Below, piece after piece: positions 34,496-47,230 of a stretch of 64,000 nt of DNA; the first letter of the stretch is position 1; each line of letters opens with the position of its first letter. The translations under genes and the position numbers were made by a program. The stretch is from assembly GCA_037954665.1 (NCBI GenBank), contig JBBMOL010000302.1, positions 248,001-312,000 on the forward strand. The letters are read 5' to 3'. The notes under the pieces were generated by a model that searched no databases, was not told where the DNA came from, and saw only the letters and a list, made by a program, of their open reading frames with translations. This stretch comes from Laguncularia racemosa. Its lineage: Eukaryota; Streptophyta; Magnoliopsida; Myrtales; Combretaceae.

Positions 34496-37400
34496 TAGAA
34501 GATTTGCCCTCAAATCTGATAGGTCTTCATGCATGTCATCTGATAAGTATGGTGATAAATCTGAAACATTTAAGGTCGCTGATACTCCATACTCTCCTGG
34601 TAACTCTGTATGATAGACATTGTCGTTGATGCGCTTTAAAACCCTGAATGGTCCGTCTGACCTAGGAGACAGCTTCTGTGACTTCTTATGTGGAAATCTG
34701 TCCCTACTAAGATTAATCCAGACTAAGTCACCTGGATGATAAAGATGAACTTTGCGGTGTCTGTTTCCCTGGATTCTTTGTTGTTCCTGGGTCTTCTGAA
34801 GGTGTTTAGTTGTCCTATCATAGATGTGCTGAATTTGTTTAGCTCGGTCAACTCCACTAAGACTCTCTTCCTTTATCACTGGTCCTGCTATAAAATCCAA
34901 TGGAATAGAAGGATTATAGCCATAAACAACTTCGAAGGAAAACTTACTGGTTGAACTATGAGTAGACTTATTGTAAGCGAACTCAACAATAGGAAGACAC
35001 AAGTCCCAATCAGTAAGATTCTTGCCAACTGTTACTCTAAGTAGATTCCCAAGCGTGCGATTGACAACCTCTGTTTGTCGTCTGTCTATAGGTGGCAAGA
35101 GGTACTGTACATAAGTTTAGTACCTAGTCTTCTCCATAATGTCTTCCAAAAGAAACTAAGGAACTTAGTATCTCTGTCTGACACTATGTTGTGTGGAACT
35201 CCATGTAATTTGACAATTTCCTGCACAAAAAGGTTAGCAATAAAAAGAGCATCATCTATTTTACGACATGGCACAAAGTGTGACATTTTGCTGAATCGAT
35301 CAACAACCACCATAATAGAGTCTTTCCCCCTTTGTGTCCTAGGTAATCCCAACACAAAATCCATACTCATGTCAGTCCAAGGTTTATATGGTATAGGCAA
35401 AGGCATATATTCACTCTATGCACCTTTCTTCCCTTTAGCTCTCTTACAAATACCACACCTTTCTAGTACGCTATGGACATCCTTTATCATACCCTTCCAA
35501 TAGAAATTCTCCCTCAATATGGCTAAGGTTCTCTTCTCACCAAAATGTCCTGACAAACCACCTGCATGTGCTTCCCTCACCAATAATTCCCTCACAAACC
35601 TAGATGGAATACATAGTTTTCCTGATTTATACAGAAATCCCTCTATCACGCAATATCCATCATACATCCTGCCCCCTTGATCACCTCTCCATGATATTTT
35701 TGAATTCCTCATCACATATATATTATTCTTTCAACAACTCAAAACCCAGTAGTTTTGACTGAAGAGAAGTGATAAGTACATATCGTCGTGATAAAGCGTC
35801 AGCAACAATATTCTGATTACCCTTTTTGTACTTTATCACATAAGCAAAACCCTCCAGAAACTCCACCCACTTAGCTTGGCGTTTAGACAAATGATGTTGT
35901 CCCCTGAAATGTTTCAAAGATTTATGATCTGTATAAATAATAAACTCTTTTGGGATGAGATAATGCTGCCACGTCATGAGAGCCTTTACTAAGGAATAAA
36001 ATTCCTTATCATATATAGAATAGTTTAAAGTTACACCACTCAACTTCTCACTAAAGTATGCTATAGGTCTCTTTTCTTGCATTAATACAGCACCAATTCC
36101 AATCCCAGAAGCATCACATTCCAACCCAAAAACTTTATCAAAATCAGGTAAAACCAATAATAGAGCATAAGTGAGTTTTTCTTTTACCTCTTCAAAACTC
36201 CTCTGAGCCTTTTCACTCTAGACAAAAGGTACACTCTTTTTAGTCAGTTTTGTGAGAGGATTGACAATACTACTGAAATTTTGGACAAAGCGTCTATATA
36301 AAGATGCAAGTCCATGAAAACTTTTTACCTCAGTAACTGAAGTGGGTGTTGGCCATTCCTTGATTACCCTCACTTTCTCCTCATCTACCCTAACACCTGA
36401 ACCAGATACAACAAAACGCAAAAATATTACCTCAATTTGGCAAAAGGAACACTTCTAGATATTTGCAAATAGTTGTTGTGTCCTCAATACTAAAAATGTT
36501 GCCCAAAGATGCTTCACATGTTGTTCTAGGTCTTTGTTGTAGATTAGAATATCATCAAAATAAACAACAAATCTTCCTAGAAATTCTTTCAGTACATAGT
36601 TCATCAACCTCATAAAAGTACTAGGAGCATTACTCAAACTAAAGGGCATAACCAACCATTCATATAGTCCATGACGTGTTTCAAAAGCGGTCTTCCATTC
36701 ATCCCCTTCTCTCATCTAAATCTAGTGATATCCGCTTTTAAGATCCACTTTGGAGAAAACCTATGAACCATGCAGCTCATCTAACATATCATCAAGTCTA
36801 GGAATAGGATACCTGTATTTGATGGTCATTTTGTTGATGGCTTTGCTATCAATACACATTCTCTAAGTACCATCCTTCTTAGGAACAAGAAGGGTAGGAA
36901 CAGCGCATGGGCTAAGACTCTCTCTAACAAACCGCCGTTCAATCAATTCATCTACCTGGCATTTCAATTCCTTAGCCTCCTGGGATTCATGCGATATGCA
37001 GGTCAGTTTGGTAAAGCTAAACTAGGCATAAGATCAATAGCATGCTCTATCCCTCTCAAAGGTGGTAATCCTACTGGCAAATCAACAGGAAAAATGTCAA
37101 TATACTCATTCAATACCTGAGAAACTGCTGGAGGTAGAGACTGTGGCTCTTATAACCCTAATACACATCTCATCTGAAGCAAGTATGTTGGAGCCTCTTC
37201 TGTGATTAACCTTTCCATCTCACCCTATCCCATCAATAATACTTTCTTTTCCTCAGAATCATCACTCTGTATTAAAACCCTTTTAACTTCTAATAGTCGA
37301 CTGATTTGTTGCTGGACATTTTAGACCTCTGAAGGTGACATAGGATTCAAAATAACTAGTTTGCCTTCCTTTTGGAACACATAAGTATTCCTGAAGGCAT

Positions 37401-37794
37401 CATGTAAGACCCTCCTATCATATAACCAAAGTCTGCTAAGCAATATATGGGATGCACACATAGGCAAGATATCACATTCAAACTCATCATAATACTTGTC
37501 CCCTATACTAAAGGGTACCTTAGCTCTTTAGATCACATACAAACTTCCTTGATCACTAAGCCAATGCAATTTATATGGTTTAGGATGTGGAATAGTTGTA
37601 AGTCTTAGCTTCGATACTAACGAGGCGGCTACTACATTGGTACAACTACCACCATCAATTATAAGGACACACAAATTTCCTTGTATCCTACAAGAAGTAT
37701 AGAACAAGTTTTCCCTTTGTTCTTCATCCTTATTAGCAAATGTAGTTAATGTTCGACACAACACATTAGCATATTAAAGCATTTCACTAGACAT
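34487..37794 (-). pseudogene. Element K pol: protease, RT, RNase H and integrase, no Gag
   Basis: The start is ATG at 37792-37794 (MSSEML, stop, YANVLCRTLTTFANKDEEQ), which joins the gag start directly to the pre-protease segment. Protease: [85 protein letters not shown] (catalytic DD kept). RNase [32 protein letters not shown]. Integrase: zinc finger HAGGLSGHFGEK...CGICKRAKG, core [28 protein letters not shown] (all three acidic residues present). C-terminus: GDLVWINLSRDRFPHKK, FRVLKRIND. Stops are near 37782, 37530, 36860, 36770, 36720, 36455 and 36220, with a frameshift near 35700 and one near 35090. The frame ends in TGA (34487-34489) where M reads Arg. Confidence 0.93.
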
Positions 37795-38510
37795 TGTTCA
37801 ATTCAAATTCAATCACCACAACAACAATATTCCCCACTCCTTTCAAATCACGGTGCAAAAATTTTTCCCTAAATTCCACAAGATACTCACTTCACAAATA
37901 ACTCCACGGCAACAACACAAAAATGCACTCCACTTCTACGAAAATAATAATAAGATGTACTCCACTTTCCACAAGTTCTAACCGCAACTTAACATAAATA
38001 GGCAGCAATTCAAATTTGAAATTCAACCACTTCACTAATTGCAACCCATCCACAATTAGTAAGAAATGATTTTCAAATTCAAACAAATACTCATTAACTC
38101 TTCAACTTAATTGATGTGTTTGAATTCAAATAAATTCCCTACTATCCATACAATGTAAATCTAGAAAAATACTCTCCTCCAATTCTAAATTTCACAAAGG
38201 ATTCACACAACACACTCTACAAGCTTCTTAAAATAACAAGTTAATCACGGTATGAATGGGCAAATTTCAAGTTCGAAAATTTTGAATTAATAACACACTT
38301 ATACTCTCCTTCCCTTCCACGAAAATGATCAACCACAAGAAGCTACAACAAGCCCTTCAATTCAACTTCAACAAGCAACAAATTCAATTCTCAATCAAGA
38401 TAATTTCACAACTCAACTCACAATACAATTTCGGTTCACAATTTGAAGAACCCTAATTGAGCGTGATGATCAAGAATTCAACCAACACTTAATCCCTTCT
38501 CTTAACTTGT
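37795..38510 (-). other. Element K leader
   Basis: This is non-coding. Its complement closely resembles the J leader at 39542-40030 and the L leader at 52690-53280 (for example, the GTTGTTGCCGTGGGAGTTG words near 37895 and 39918), so K and J-type elements share their 5' untranslated region. Confidence 0.8.
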
Positions 38511-38522
38511 GCTCTGATACCA
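38511..38522 (-). other. Element K primer-binding site, tRNA-iMet
   Basis: The minus strand reads TGGTATCAGAGC, a perfect match to the tRNA-iMet complement, 5 bases from the LTR end at 38528. Confidence 0.93.
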
Positions 38523-38527
38523 AAAGA

Positions 38528-39541
38528 TGATGTACTCAAAACCAATTCCAAGCACAATAAAATGAATTAAAGAAAACAAACCTTAACTCAAATACAAACC
38601 GATCCAATTGGATGACAATTTATGTGAACCCTTTTAGAATTTCGATGAAAACCAAAGATCAAATGATGCAATTGCAATCCATATATGTAATCTTCACCAT
38701 ATAACAACAAGAATAATTGAAATCCACATGAATCAAACCAAAAGGGATTGATCAAAACCGTGACTCCAATTTCTTCTATAATTCCAATTCACGCCAATAA
38801 TGAAATGATGTTTATTTTAAGTACTAAAGAACAATCAATCTTTAAAAAAATAATTGTTCACAAATTGTGATCACAAATATGTCCAAGAAACTCCAAATCA
38901 ACCTTAGATATGACTCACTAGAAATGAGATGAAATGAAAAACAAAGAAAGAAATTGATATGACTCACAATTTCCCCTTGTTGCACTCGCCACAATTCCAA
39001 TTCTTGGGTTGAAATTGATAAGAGAATTAGAACTCGGATGAACCCTAATTCCCACACGTTAAGTGTTTTTGTCTAATCTGCAAAATGGCCTCCTTAAACC
39101 CTACTATAAGCAAGTATTTATACTTACTACTCCTAGGGTTAGAAAATGGTCAAAATTACAAGTTTGCTACTTTTAAGGTGGCTCGCCCTAAATAGAAATT
39201 ACAATAAAATGAAAGTATCCCAAAAGAAAAAATACAACATAAAATAGTCCATACAAAGGAGAAATATATAAAGAAATGAATCTTCATGATGCCGTTCTTC
39301 AAGATACTTTTGAATTAGGCCCCATTGAGAATCCTGACTCACTTAAAAGTATAGGTGATTTGGTATCCTGTAGGACTGATAAGTGAGCCTGCTGAAATGC
39401 ATTATAATCATAATGTAGAGATGTAGAAAATAGTTAGTTTTCTCAAGATGAGGTTCCTCAAGAAAAATTCTCAAAACTAAATTATGGAGACCTTTAGCTT
39501 AAGCCCTGATGATAGGTCCTGTGGGAAGCTGATTCCTATCA
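38528..39541 (-). repeat. Element K 5' LTR
   Basis: This 1014-bp LTR runs from TGATGTACTC to ...GATTCCTATCA. The minus-strand TATA box is at 39115-39122. The target duplication AGAAG follows. Confidence 0.94.
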
Positions 39542-40238
39542 AGAAGTGTGTTATTAATTCAAAATTTTTGAACTTGAAATTTTCCCATTCATACCGTGAT
39601 TAACTTGTTGTTTGAAGAAGCTTGTGGAGTGTGTTGTGTGAATCATTTGTGCAATTCGGAATTGGAGGAGAATATTTTTCCATATTTGCATTGTGTGGAT
39701 AGTAGGGAATCTATTTGAATTCAAACACATCAATTAAGTTGAGGAGTTAATGAGTGTTTGTTTGAATTTGAAAATCATTTCTTACCAATTGTGGAAGGGT
39801 TGCAATTAGTGAAGTGGTTGAATTGTTGCCTAGTTATGTTAAGTTGCGGTTAGAACTTGTGGAAAGTGGAGTACATCTTGTTATTATTACCGTGGAAGTG
39901 GAGTGCAATTTTGTGTTGTTGCCGTGGGAGTTGTTTGTGAAGTGAGTATCTTGTGGAATTTGGAAAAAAAAAAAATTTGTTGCACCGTGATTTGAAAGGA
40001 GTGGGGAATATTGTTGCATGTGGTGGTGAATTATAGAAGTGTTGCACCATGATGTGTTAATGTGTTGTGGAGAAGAGTGCTACACGTGGATTGTAATAGC
40101 ATACTTGTGAAGTTAAGTGGAGTTGTTTGTTTTTTCCTTTTATAGTGGCTATTGTGTGGCGTTAAAGGAAGTGTGATTGTGACATGTGCTTCGTTGCTTC
40201 AACTTGTCTTTCAGGTTCAATATACTGAGTCTACAACT
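39542..40238 (+). other. Element J leader, second part
   Basis: This resumes TGTGTTATTAATTC after K and runs to the gag ATG. It is T/G-rich with a 12-A run near 39964-39976 and no gene. It parallels 52697-53515 of L. Confidence 0.8.
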
Positions 40239-42171
40239 ATGTCGAATAATAGCGTGAATGGGGGGATTGGCGATGAAGCCAATAGTCAGGTTAGTGGAGG
40301 CCAAGGTCATAATGTTGCAGGTAGGAGGACTTTAGAAGAACAGCTCCAAGATCTTACTACCATAGTTACTACTCTAGCAACTAGGATTGACAGAATGACA
40401 TTACCATAACCACCAATGGTAAACCAACAGGCACCACCTTGGGTAGCTCCATAGAATCCTCATCGAGACAGAATGGCAGGAGATGGAAATTTGAATAGAA
40501 GGATAGGTGAGGAGCATCTTCCATACAGGGAAGAAAGGGATGACAATTTTGGGGCAAACCCATATTAGAATAGGGATTTCGGGCCACCTCGGGGCTTGGA
40601 ATATGTGAAACTACAGATGCCTTCTTATGATGGCAAGGGACCAGCTGATGATTATTTAGATTGGGAGGACAAGGTTGAGGGTCTCTTTGAATGTTATGAG
40701 ATAGATGATAAGACCAAGGTCTGATTGGCTGCTGTTGAGTTCATAGGGTACGCTGCATTATGGTGGAAGAATCTGATTATCAGCAAGCATAGGGATGGAA
40801 AGGCTGAGATTCAGACATGGAGGGATATGAAAAGGGTATTGAGAAAAACGTTCAATCCTGAGCACTATAAACAGGAACTGTTTATGCGACTACAGACCTT
40901 GAGGTAGGGAGGCAAGACAGTGGATGATTATGTGCAGGAATTTGAAACCCTCATGATTAGATGTGGATCCGTTGAACCTCCAGAACAAACCGTAGTACGT
41001 TTCGTCTTAGGATTGAAATATGAAATAGCGTCTGTTGTTGAGTTGCAGCGCTATAGTACACTTGATGAGGCTATTCAGTTGGCCTTGAAAGTAGAGGCAA
41101 AGGAGGTCCAACTTGTTTAGGGCTCCGAGCAATAGACCCAATGCTATTACTAGACCCATATCAGCTAACGGTCGATCAAGGGGAACAAAGCGGTAGGTGA
41201 GGCAGTGAAAGCAGTGGACAAAACTACCCCCAAATACTATTAGAGAAAATTTACCTACTGCGAAGGGTAAAGAGGTAATAACACCAGATGTGAGGCAGAC
41301 TGTTCCCAGATCTACTAGTGGAAAGGCACACCAGATCAAGTGCATTAAATGCATGGGATTTGGGCATATGGTAGCATAGTGTCCAAATAAGATGGTGATG
41401 ACTGTTATGGAGGGCACTGGGGAGGATGTTGAGGATGACAATGAACAGATTGAACCTACAGATTTACCAACGGCACTGTAGGAGTATTATGATGACCAAA
41501 CTGCAGAGACACATGAGGAGCATACAGGTGAACAATATCTACCCATTAATGTGTTGCGCAGGGCTCTAACTATATCTCCTGATACTAGAGACATTCAGAG
41601 AGAGAACATATTTCACACCTCTTGCAGAATCAGAGGTAACCTATGTGTACTTATCATCGATAGTGGTAGTTGCATGAATGTTATATCTGCTACACTGGTA
41701 GACAAATTACATCTGTCTACTATTCCACATCCTAGCCCTTATAACTTGCATTGGCTAGATAATCATAGTAGTATGTATGTTACACTTAGGGCTAAGGTTC
41801 CTGTATGTGTTAAGCAGAAATATCATGATGAGATCCTGTGTGATGTAGTCCCTATGCATGCATTCCATTTGTTGTTAGGTCGGCCTTGGTTATTTGATCG
41901 GCAGGTGTCACATGATGGGTTTAGAAACACCTACATGTTCAGCATGGGCGAATCTCGCATAGTTATGTCGCAAATGACTCCATCTGAGGTACATAGGTTT
42001 CAGGAACAAATCAAAACTCCATCCACTACATTTGATAGCTGGAAGAGCAAGACAATAGAGACATTAGGGTTCAGTTTAAAAACTAATCCTCTAGATTTGA
42101 GGGCAAATCTTTTAGAAGCTCGAGGAGATAATGGGAAAATTTCTGGCACTATCGACACTTTCAGAACTTGA
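40239..42171 (+). pseudogene. Element J gag-protease, disabled
   Basis: The start is MSNNSVNGGIGDEANSQVSGG (40239). The Gag core is LQMPSYDGKGPADDYLDWED, VEGLFECYEID, GYAALWWKNLIISKHRDG, FNPEHYKQELFMRLQTLR, VDDYVQEFETLMIRCG, GLKYEIASVVELQRY. The zinc knuckle CIKCMGFGHMVA-stop-CP is near 41341-41385. The protease (open from 41551) reads LCVLIIDSGSCMNVISATLV, DVVPMHAFHLLLGRPWLFD and TPSEVHRFQEQI. After about 30 further codons it reads NPLDLRANLLEARGDN into the 3' LTR, so RT through the integrase are deleted. Stops include TAA near 40408 and TAGs near 40453, 40567 and 40906, plus a TGA near 40723 where L reads CAA. Confidence 0.92.
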
Positions 42172-43125
42172 TTTGGATGATGATCCAAATCACTCGTATT
42201 TTATGTCATTTCTTTTCATCTAATAAGTATTTGACAAATAATCTTACAGGTACAATAATAATTCTCCATGGGATTATGTCCTACACTAGTTATTGGACGT
42301 GGGATATCTTCAGATTTACAATCAAAGATCCGCTACGATTATTTCCATTCCAAAGCATTGGCTCATGAAGACCTATGATATTTTGTACTTTGTAATTATT
42401 TTATGAACTATTTTATGTTGTATTTTCTTTTGGGACACTTTCATTTTATTGTAATTTTCATTTAGGGCCAACCACCTTAAAAGTGGCAAACTTGTAATTT
42501 TGACCATTTTCTAACCCTAGGAGTAACAAGTATAAATACTTGCTTATAGTAAGGTTTGAGGAGGCCATTTTTGTAGATTAGACACAAACACTTAACATGT
42601 GGGAATTAGGGTTCATCCTAGTTCTAATTCTCTTATCAATTTCAACCCAAGAATTGGAATTGTGGCGAGTGCAACAAGGGGAAATTGTGAGTCATATCAA
42701 TTTCTTTCTTTGTTGTTTTTCATTTCATCTCTAGTGAGTCATATCTAGGGTTGATTTGGAATTTTCTTAGACATATTTATGATCGCAATTTGTGATCATT
42801 TATTTTGTTAAAGATTGATTGTTCTTTAGTACTTGAAATCAACATCATCTCATTGGTGGCGTGAATTGGAATTGTAGAAGGAGTTGGAGTCACGGTTTTT
42901 ATCAATCCCTTTTGATTTGATTCACGTGTATTTCAATTATTCTTATTGTTATATGGTGACGATTACATATATGTATTGTAATTGCATCATTTAAACTTTA
43001 GTTTTCATCAAAATTCCGAAAGGGTTCACGTAAATTGTCATCCAATTGGACCGGTTTGTCTTTAAGTTGAAGTTTGTTTTCTTTGATTCATTTTATTGTG
43101 CTTGGACTTGGTTTTGAGCACATCA
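42129..43125 (+). repeat. Element J 3' LTR
   Basis: This 997-bp LTR has its TATA box at 42531-42538. It starts TAATGGG, so the terminal TG has mutated, and ends ...GAGCACATCA followed by ACTAA. The gag-protease frame ends inside it at 42171. Confidence 0.92.
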
Positions 43126-43130
43126 ACTAA

Positions 43131-43293
43131 TAAGTGAGCCTGCTGGAATGTACTACAGTTATAATGTAGGAATGAAGAAAACAAATTAGCTTCCTCAAGA
43201 TTAGGTTTCTCATGTAATATTCTCAAAACTAAGTTATGTACACCCTTAGCTCGAGCCTTGGTGATAGAACCTATAGGAGTCTAATTCCTATCA
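43131..43293 (-). repeat. Element I 3' LTR, proximal part
   Basis: This continues the I LTR after J (TAAGTGAGCCTGCTGG..., equal to 48088-48250) and ends ...CTAATTCCTATCA at the I interior. Together with 31888-32237 it makes about 513 bp of the 1020-bp LTR. Confidence 0.92.
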
Positions 43294-46200
43294 TCTCCTC
43301 GACCTTATGGAAGATTTTCCCTCAAACCTGATAAGTCTTCATGCATGTTGTCTGATAAGTATGGTGATAGATCTGCAACAATAAAGGTCGCTAATACTCC
43401 ATACTCTCCTGGTAACTCTATTTAGTAGGCATTATTGTTGATGCGTTTTAAAACCCTAAATGGTTCATCTGATCTAGGAGATAGCTTTTGTGACTTCTTA
43501 TGTGGAAACTTGTCCCTGCTAAGATTAATCCAGACTAAGTCACCTGGATTATAAAGATGAATTTTTCTGTGTCTATTTCCCTGGATTCTCTACTGTTCCT
43601 GGGTCTTCTGAAGGTGTTCAGTTGTTCTATCATGAATGTACTGAATTTGTCTGGCTCGATCAACTCCATTAAGACTCTCTTCCTTTGTTGTTGGTCCTAC
43701 TATAAAATCTAATGGAATAGAAGGATTATAGCCATAAACAACTTCAAAGGGAGACTTACTAGTTGAACTATGAGTAGACCTATTGTAAGCGAACTCAATA
43801 ATAAGAAGACACAAGTCCCAATCAGTGAGATTCTTGCCAACTATTGCTCTGAGTAAATTTCCAAGCATATGGTTGACAACTTCTATTTGTCCGTCTATCT
43901 GTGGATGGCAAGAGGTACTGTACATAAGCTTAGTACCTAGTCTTTTCCATAATGTCTTCCAAAGGAAACTAAGAAACTTAATGTCTCTGTCTGAAACTAT
44001 GTTATATGGAACTCCATGTAACTTGACAATTTCCTACACAAAAATGTTAGCAATAAAAAGGGCATCATCTGTTTTGTGACAAGGCACAAAATGTGACATT
44101 TTACTGAACCTGTCAACAACCACCATAATAGAGTCTTTTCCCCTTTGTGTTCTAGGTAATCCCAACACAAAATCCATACTGATATCAGTCCAAGGTTTAT
44201 CTGGTATAGGTAAAGGCAAGTACTCACCCTGTACACTTTTCTTCCCTTTAGCTCTCTTACAAATACCACACCTTTCTAATACCCTATGGACATCCTTTAT
44301 CATACCCTTCCAATAAAAATTCTCCCTCAATATGGCTAGGGCTCTCTTCTCACCAAAATGACCAGATAATCCACCTGCATGTACTTCCCTTACTAATAAC
44401 TCCCTCACAGATCCAGAAGGAATACATAATTTTCCTGATTTATACAAAAACTCCTCAATCACACAATAGCCATCATGCATTTTGCCCCTATAACACCACT
44501 CCATAACAGTCTTGAATTCCTCATCACATATATACTGTTCTTTTAATAATTCAAAACCCAGCAGTTTTGATTGAAGAGAAGTGATAAGTACATACCGTCA
44601 TGATAAAGCGTCGGCAACAATATTCTAATTACCCTTCTTGTACTTTATCACATAAGCAAAACCCTCCAAAAACTCTACCCATTTAGCTTGGCGCTTAGAC
44701 AAATTCTTCTATCCCCTGAAATGTTTCAAAGATTCATGATCTGTATAAATAATAAATTCTCTTGGGAGGAGATAATGCTACCACGTCATAAGAGCCCTCA
44801 CTAAGGAATAAAATTCCTTATCATATATAGAGTAGTTTAAAGTTGCACCACTCAACTTCTCACTAAAATATGCTATGGGTCTCTTTTCCTGCATTAGTAT
44901 AGCACCAATTCCTATCCTAGAAGCATCACATTCCAACTCAAAAACTTTGTCAAAATCTGGTAAAGTCAACAATGGAGCATAAGTGAGTTTTTTTTTTTTA
45001 CCTCTTCAAAACTCCTCTGAGCCTTTTCACTCCAAATGAAAGGTACATTCTTTTTAGTCAGTTTTGTGAGAGGACTGACAATACCATTGAAATTATGGAC
45101 AAAACGTCTATAAAAGGATGCAAGTCCATGAAAACTTCTTACCTCAGTAACTGAAGTAAGTATTGGACATTCCTTAATTGCCCTCACTTTCTACTCATCC
45201 ACCCTAACACCTGAACCAGATACAATAAAACCCAAAAATGTTACCTCAGTTTGGTAAAAAGAACACTTCTGGATATTTGCAAATAGCTGTTGTGCCCTCA
45301 ATACTGAGAATACTGCCCGAAGATGCTCCACATGTTTTAGGTTTTTGCTATAGATCAAAATATCATCAAAATAAATAACAACAAATTTTCCTAGAAATTC
45401 TTTCAATACATGATTCATCAACCTCATAAATGTACTAGGAACATTACTTAAACCAAAGGGCATAGCCAACCACTCACACAGTCTATGGCATGTTTCAAAA
45501 GTGGTTTTCCATTCATCCCCTTCTCTCATTCGAATTTGGTGATATCCGCTTTTAAGATCTACTTTGGAGAAAACCTATGAACCATGTAGCTCATCTAACA
45601 TATCATCAAGTCTAGGAATAGCATACCTGTATTTGATGGTGATTTTGTTGATAGCTCTGCTATCGATACACATTCTCCAAGTACCATCCTTCTTAAGAAC
45701 AAAAGGGCTGGGAACAACACATGGGCTGAGACTCTCTTTGATAAACCCCCATTCAACCAACTCATCTATCTGGTGCTTCAATTCCCTAGCCTCCTCGAGA
45801 TTCATGCAATATGTAGGTCGGTTTGGTAATACTGAACCGGGCATAAGATCAATAGAATGCGCTATTCCTCTCAAAGGTGGTAACCCTGATGGCAAATCAT
45901 CAGGAAAATTTTCAGTATACTCATTCAATATCTGAGAAACTGCTGAAGGTAGAGACTGTGGTTCTTGCACCCCTAGTTAACATCTCAACTGAAGCAAGTA
46001 TATTAGAGTCTCTTCTATAACTAGCCTCTCCATTTCACCCTGTCCCATTAATAATACCTTCTTTTCCTCAGAACCATTACACTGTACTAAAGCCCTTTTA
46101 ACCTCTGATGGCCTATTGATCTGTTGCTGAAGGTGACATCGGATTCAAAATAGCGTGTTTGCCTTCCTTCTGGAATACATAAGTATTCCTGAAGCCATCA

Positions 46201-46592
46201 TACAAGACCCTCCTATCATATAACCAAGGCCTGCCAAGTAATATATAAGATGCACACATAGGCAAGATATCACACTCAATCTCATCACAATATTTATCCC
46301 CTACACTAAATGGTACCCTAGCTCTTTGGGTCACATGCAAACTCCCTTAATCACTAAGCCAATGCAATTTATATGGTTTAGGATGTGGAATAGTGGTAAG
46401 TCTTAGTTTCGATACTAATGATGCGGCTACTACATTGGTACAACTATCACCATCAACTATAAGAAAACACAAATTTCCTTATATCCTACAAGAAGTATGG
46501 AACAAGTTTTCCCTTTGTTCTTCATCCTTATTAGCAAATGTAGTCAATGTCCGGCGTAACACATTAGCATATTGAAACATCTCACTAGACAT
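43294..46592 (-). pseudogene. Element I pol: protease, RT, RNase H and integrase, no Gag
   Basis: The start is ATG at 46590-46592, MSSEMFQYANVLRRTLTTFA, the same gag-deletion join as in K. Protease: FLIVDGDSCTNVVAASLV, CDILPMCASYILLGRPWLYD. RT (45970 leftward): [69 protein letters not shown]. RNase [42 protein letters not shown]. Integrase: [59 protein letters not shown] (DDE residues present), GDLVWINLSRDKFPHKK. Stops lie near 46484, 46347, 45575, 45193, 44790, 44710, 44037 and 43590, with a frameshift near 44970 at a T run. Frames are better kept than in K. The tail enters the LTR and includes ITKARAKGVHNLVLRIL. Confidence 0.93.
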
Positions 46593-47213
46593 TGTTGTAT
46601 TTAAATTCAACACCTTCTTCTCACCACATGCAACCCAAACTTCATCAATTCATTACTCTTCCTCACGGCAAGTTCTAGGACAACACGTTGTAAATTCTCC
46701 ACTTCAAACACAATTTCAAACCACAACTTATACAAAAGGCAACAATTTAAATTTGAAAATCAAACTACTCCACTAATTGCAACCCTTCCACATTTGGTAA
46801 AAAGTAATTTTCAAATTCAAACAAACACACGTTAACTCCTTCAATCTTAATGTTTGTTTTGAAAACCAAATAAATTTCATTCTTCCACACTACTCAAATT
46901 TGGAAATTGCAAATTGTTCTCCCCAATTCCGAAATCAACAACAGTCACACTTCTCTTTTTACCACAAATTGTTGTATTTCCAATTCCACAATCAAACACT
47001 AGGAAATACACTTCTTACTTTTCCTTCCAAGCTCACGTCAACAACAAAAAAGATAAGGATTCTCAATTGCTCCACGTCTACAACAAGCAGCAGCTACAAC
47101 TCCTTAACAACACAATTACGCAACCTCAATTCACAACACACAATTTGAAGAACCCTAATTGAACATGAAGTTTAAGAAATCAACCAACACTAAATCCCTT
47201 CTCTTAACCACAA
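46593..47213 (-). other. Element I leader
   Basis: This non-coding A/C-rich strand (T/G-rich on the element strand) lies between gag-less pol and the primer site. The plus frames at 46900 and 46914 are low-complexity artefacts. Confidence 0.7.
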
Positions 47214-47225
47214 GCTCTGATACCA
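47214..47225 (-). other. Element I primer-binding site, tRNA-iMet
   Basis: The minus strand reads TGGTATCAGAGC, a perfect match, 5 bases from the LTR edge at 47231. Confidence 0.93.
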
Positions 47226-47230
47226 AAATA

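Larger units (their letters stand above)
33470..39541 (-). mobile_element. Element K: gag-less chromovirus-like pol element inside the J leader
   Basis: In minus orientation the 5' LTR is 38528-39541, primer site 38511-38522, leader, then a protease-RT-RNase H-integrase frame (37794-34487) and the 3' LTR 33470-34481. The target duplication AGAAG is at 33465-33469 and 39542-39546. The length is about 6.07 kb. Gag is absent. It is the innermost guest of the series G, H, I, J, K. Confidence 0.95.
32238..43125 (+). mobile_element. Element J: chromovirus-like gag-protease element inside the I LTR
   Basis: In plus orientation it has LTRs at 32238-33239 and 42129-43125, primer site 33245-33256, leader 33240-33469 plus 39542-40238 (split by K), and gag-protease 40239-42171. 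The target duplication is ACTGA (32233-32237) and ACTAA (43126-43130), with one mismatch. There is no RT, RNase H or integrase. Its LTR shares the promoter half and U5 with K but has a different front. Confidence 0.93.

Noticed and set aside
43294..46592. Possible endogenous pararetrovirus (caulimovirus-like) pol
   Set aside because: It has LTRs, a tRNA-iMet primer site, a purine tract and an integrase with HHCC and DDE residues. These identify a Ty3/gypsy retrotransposon.
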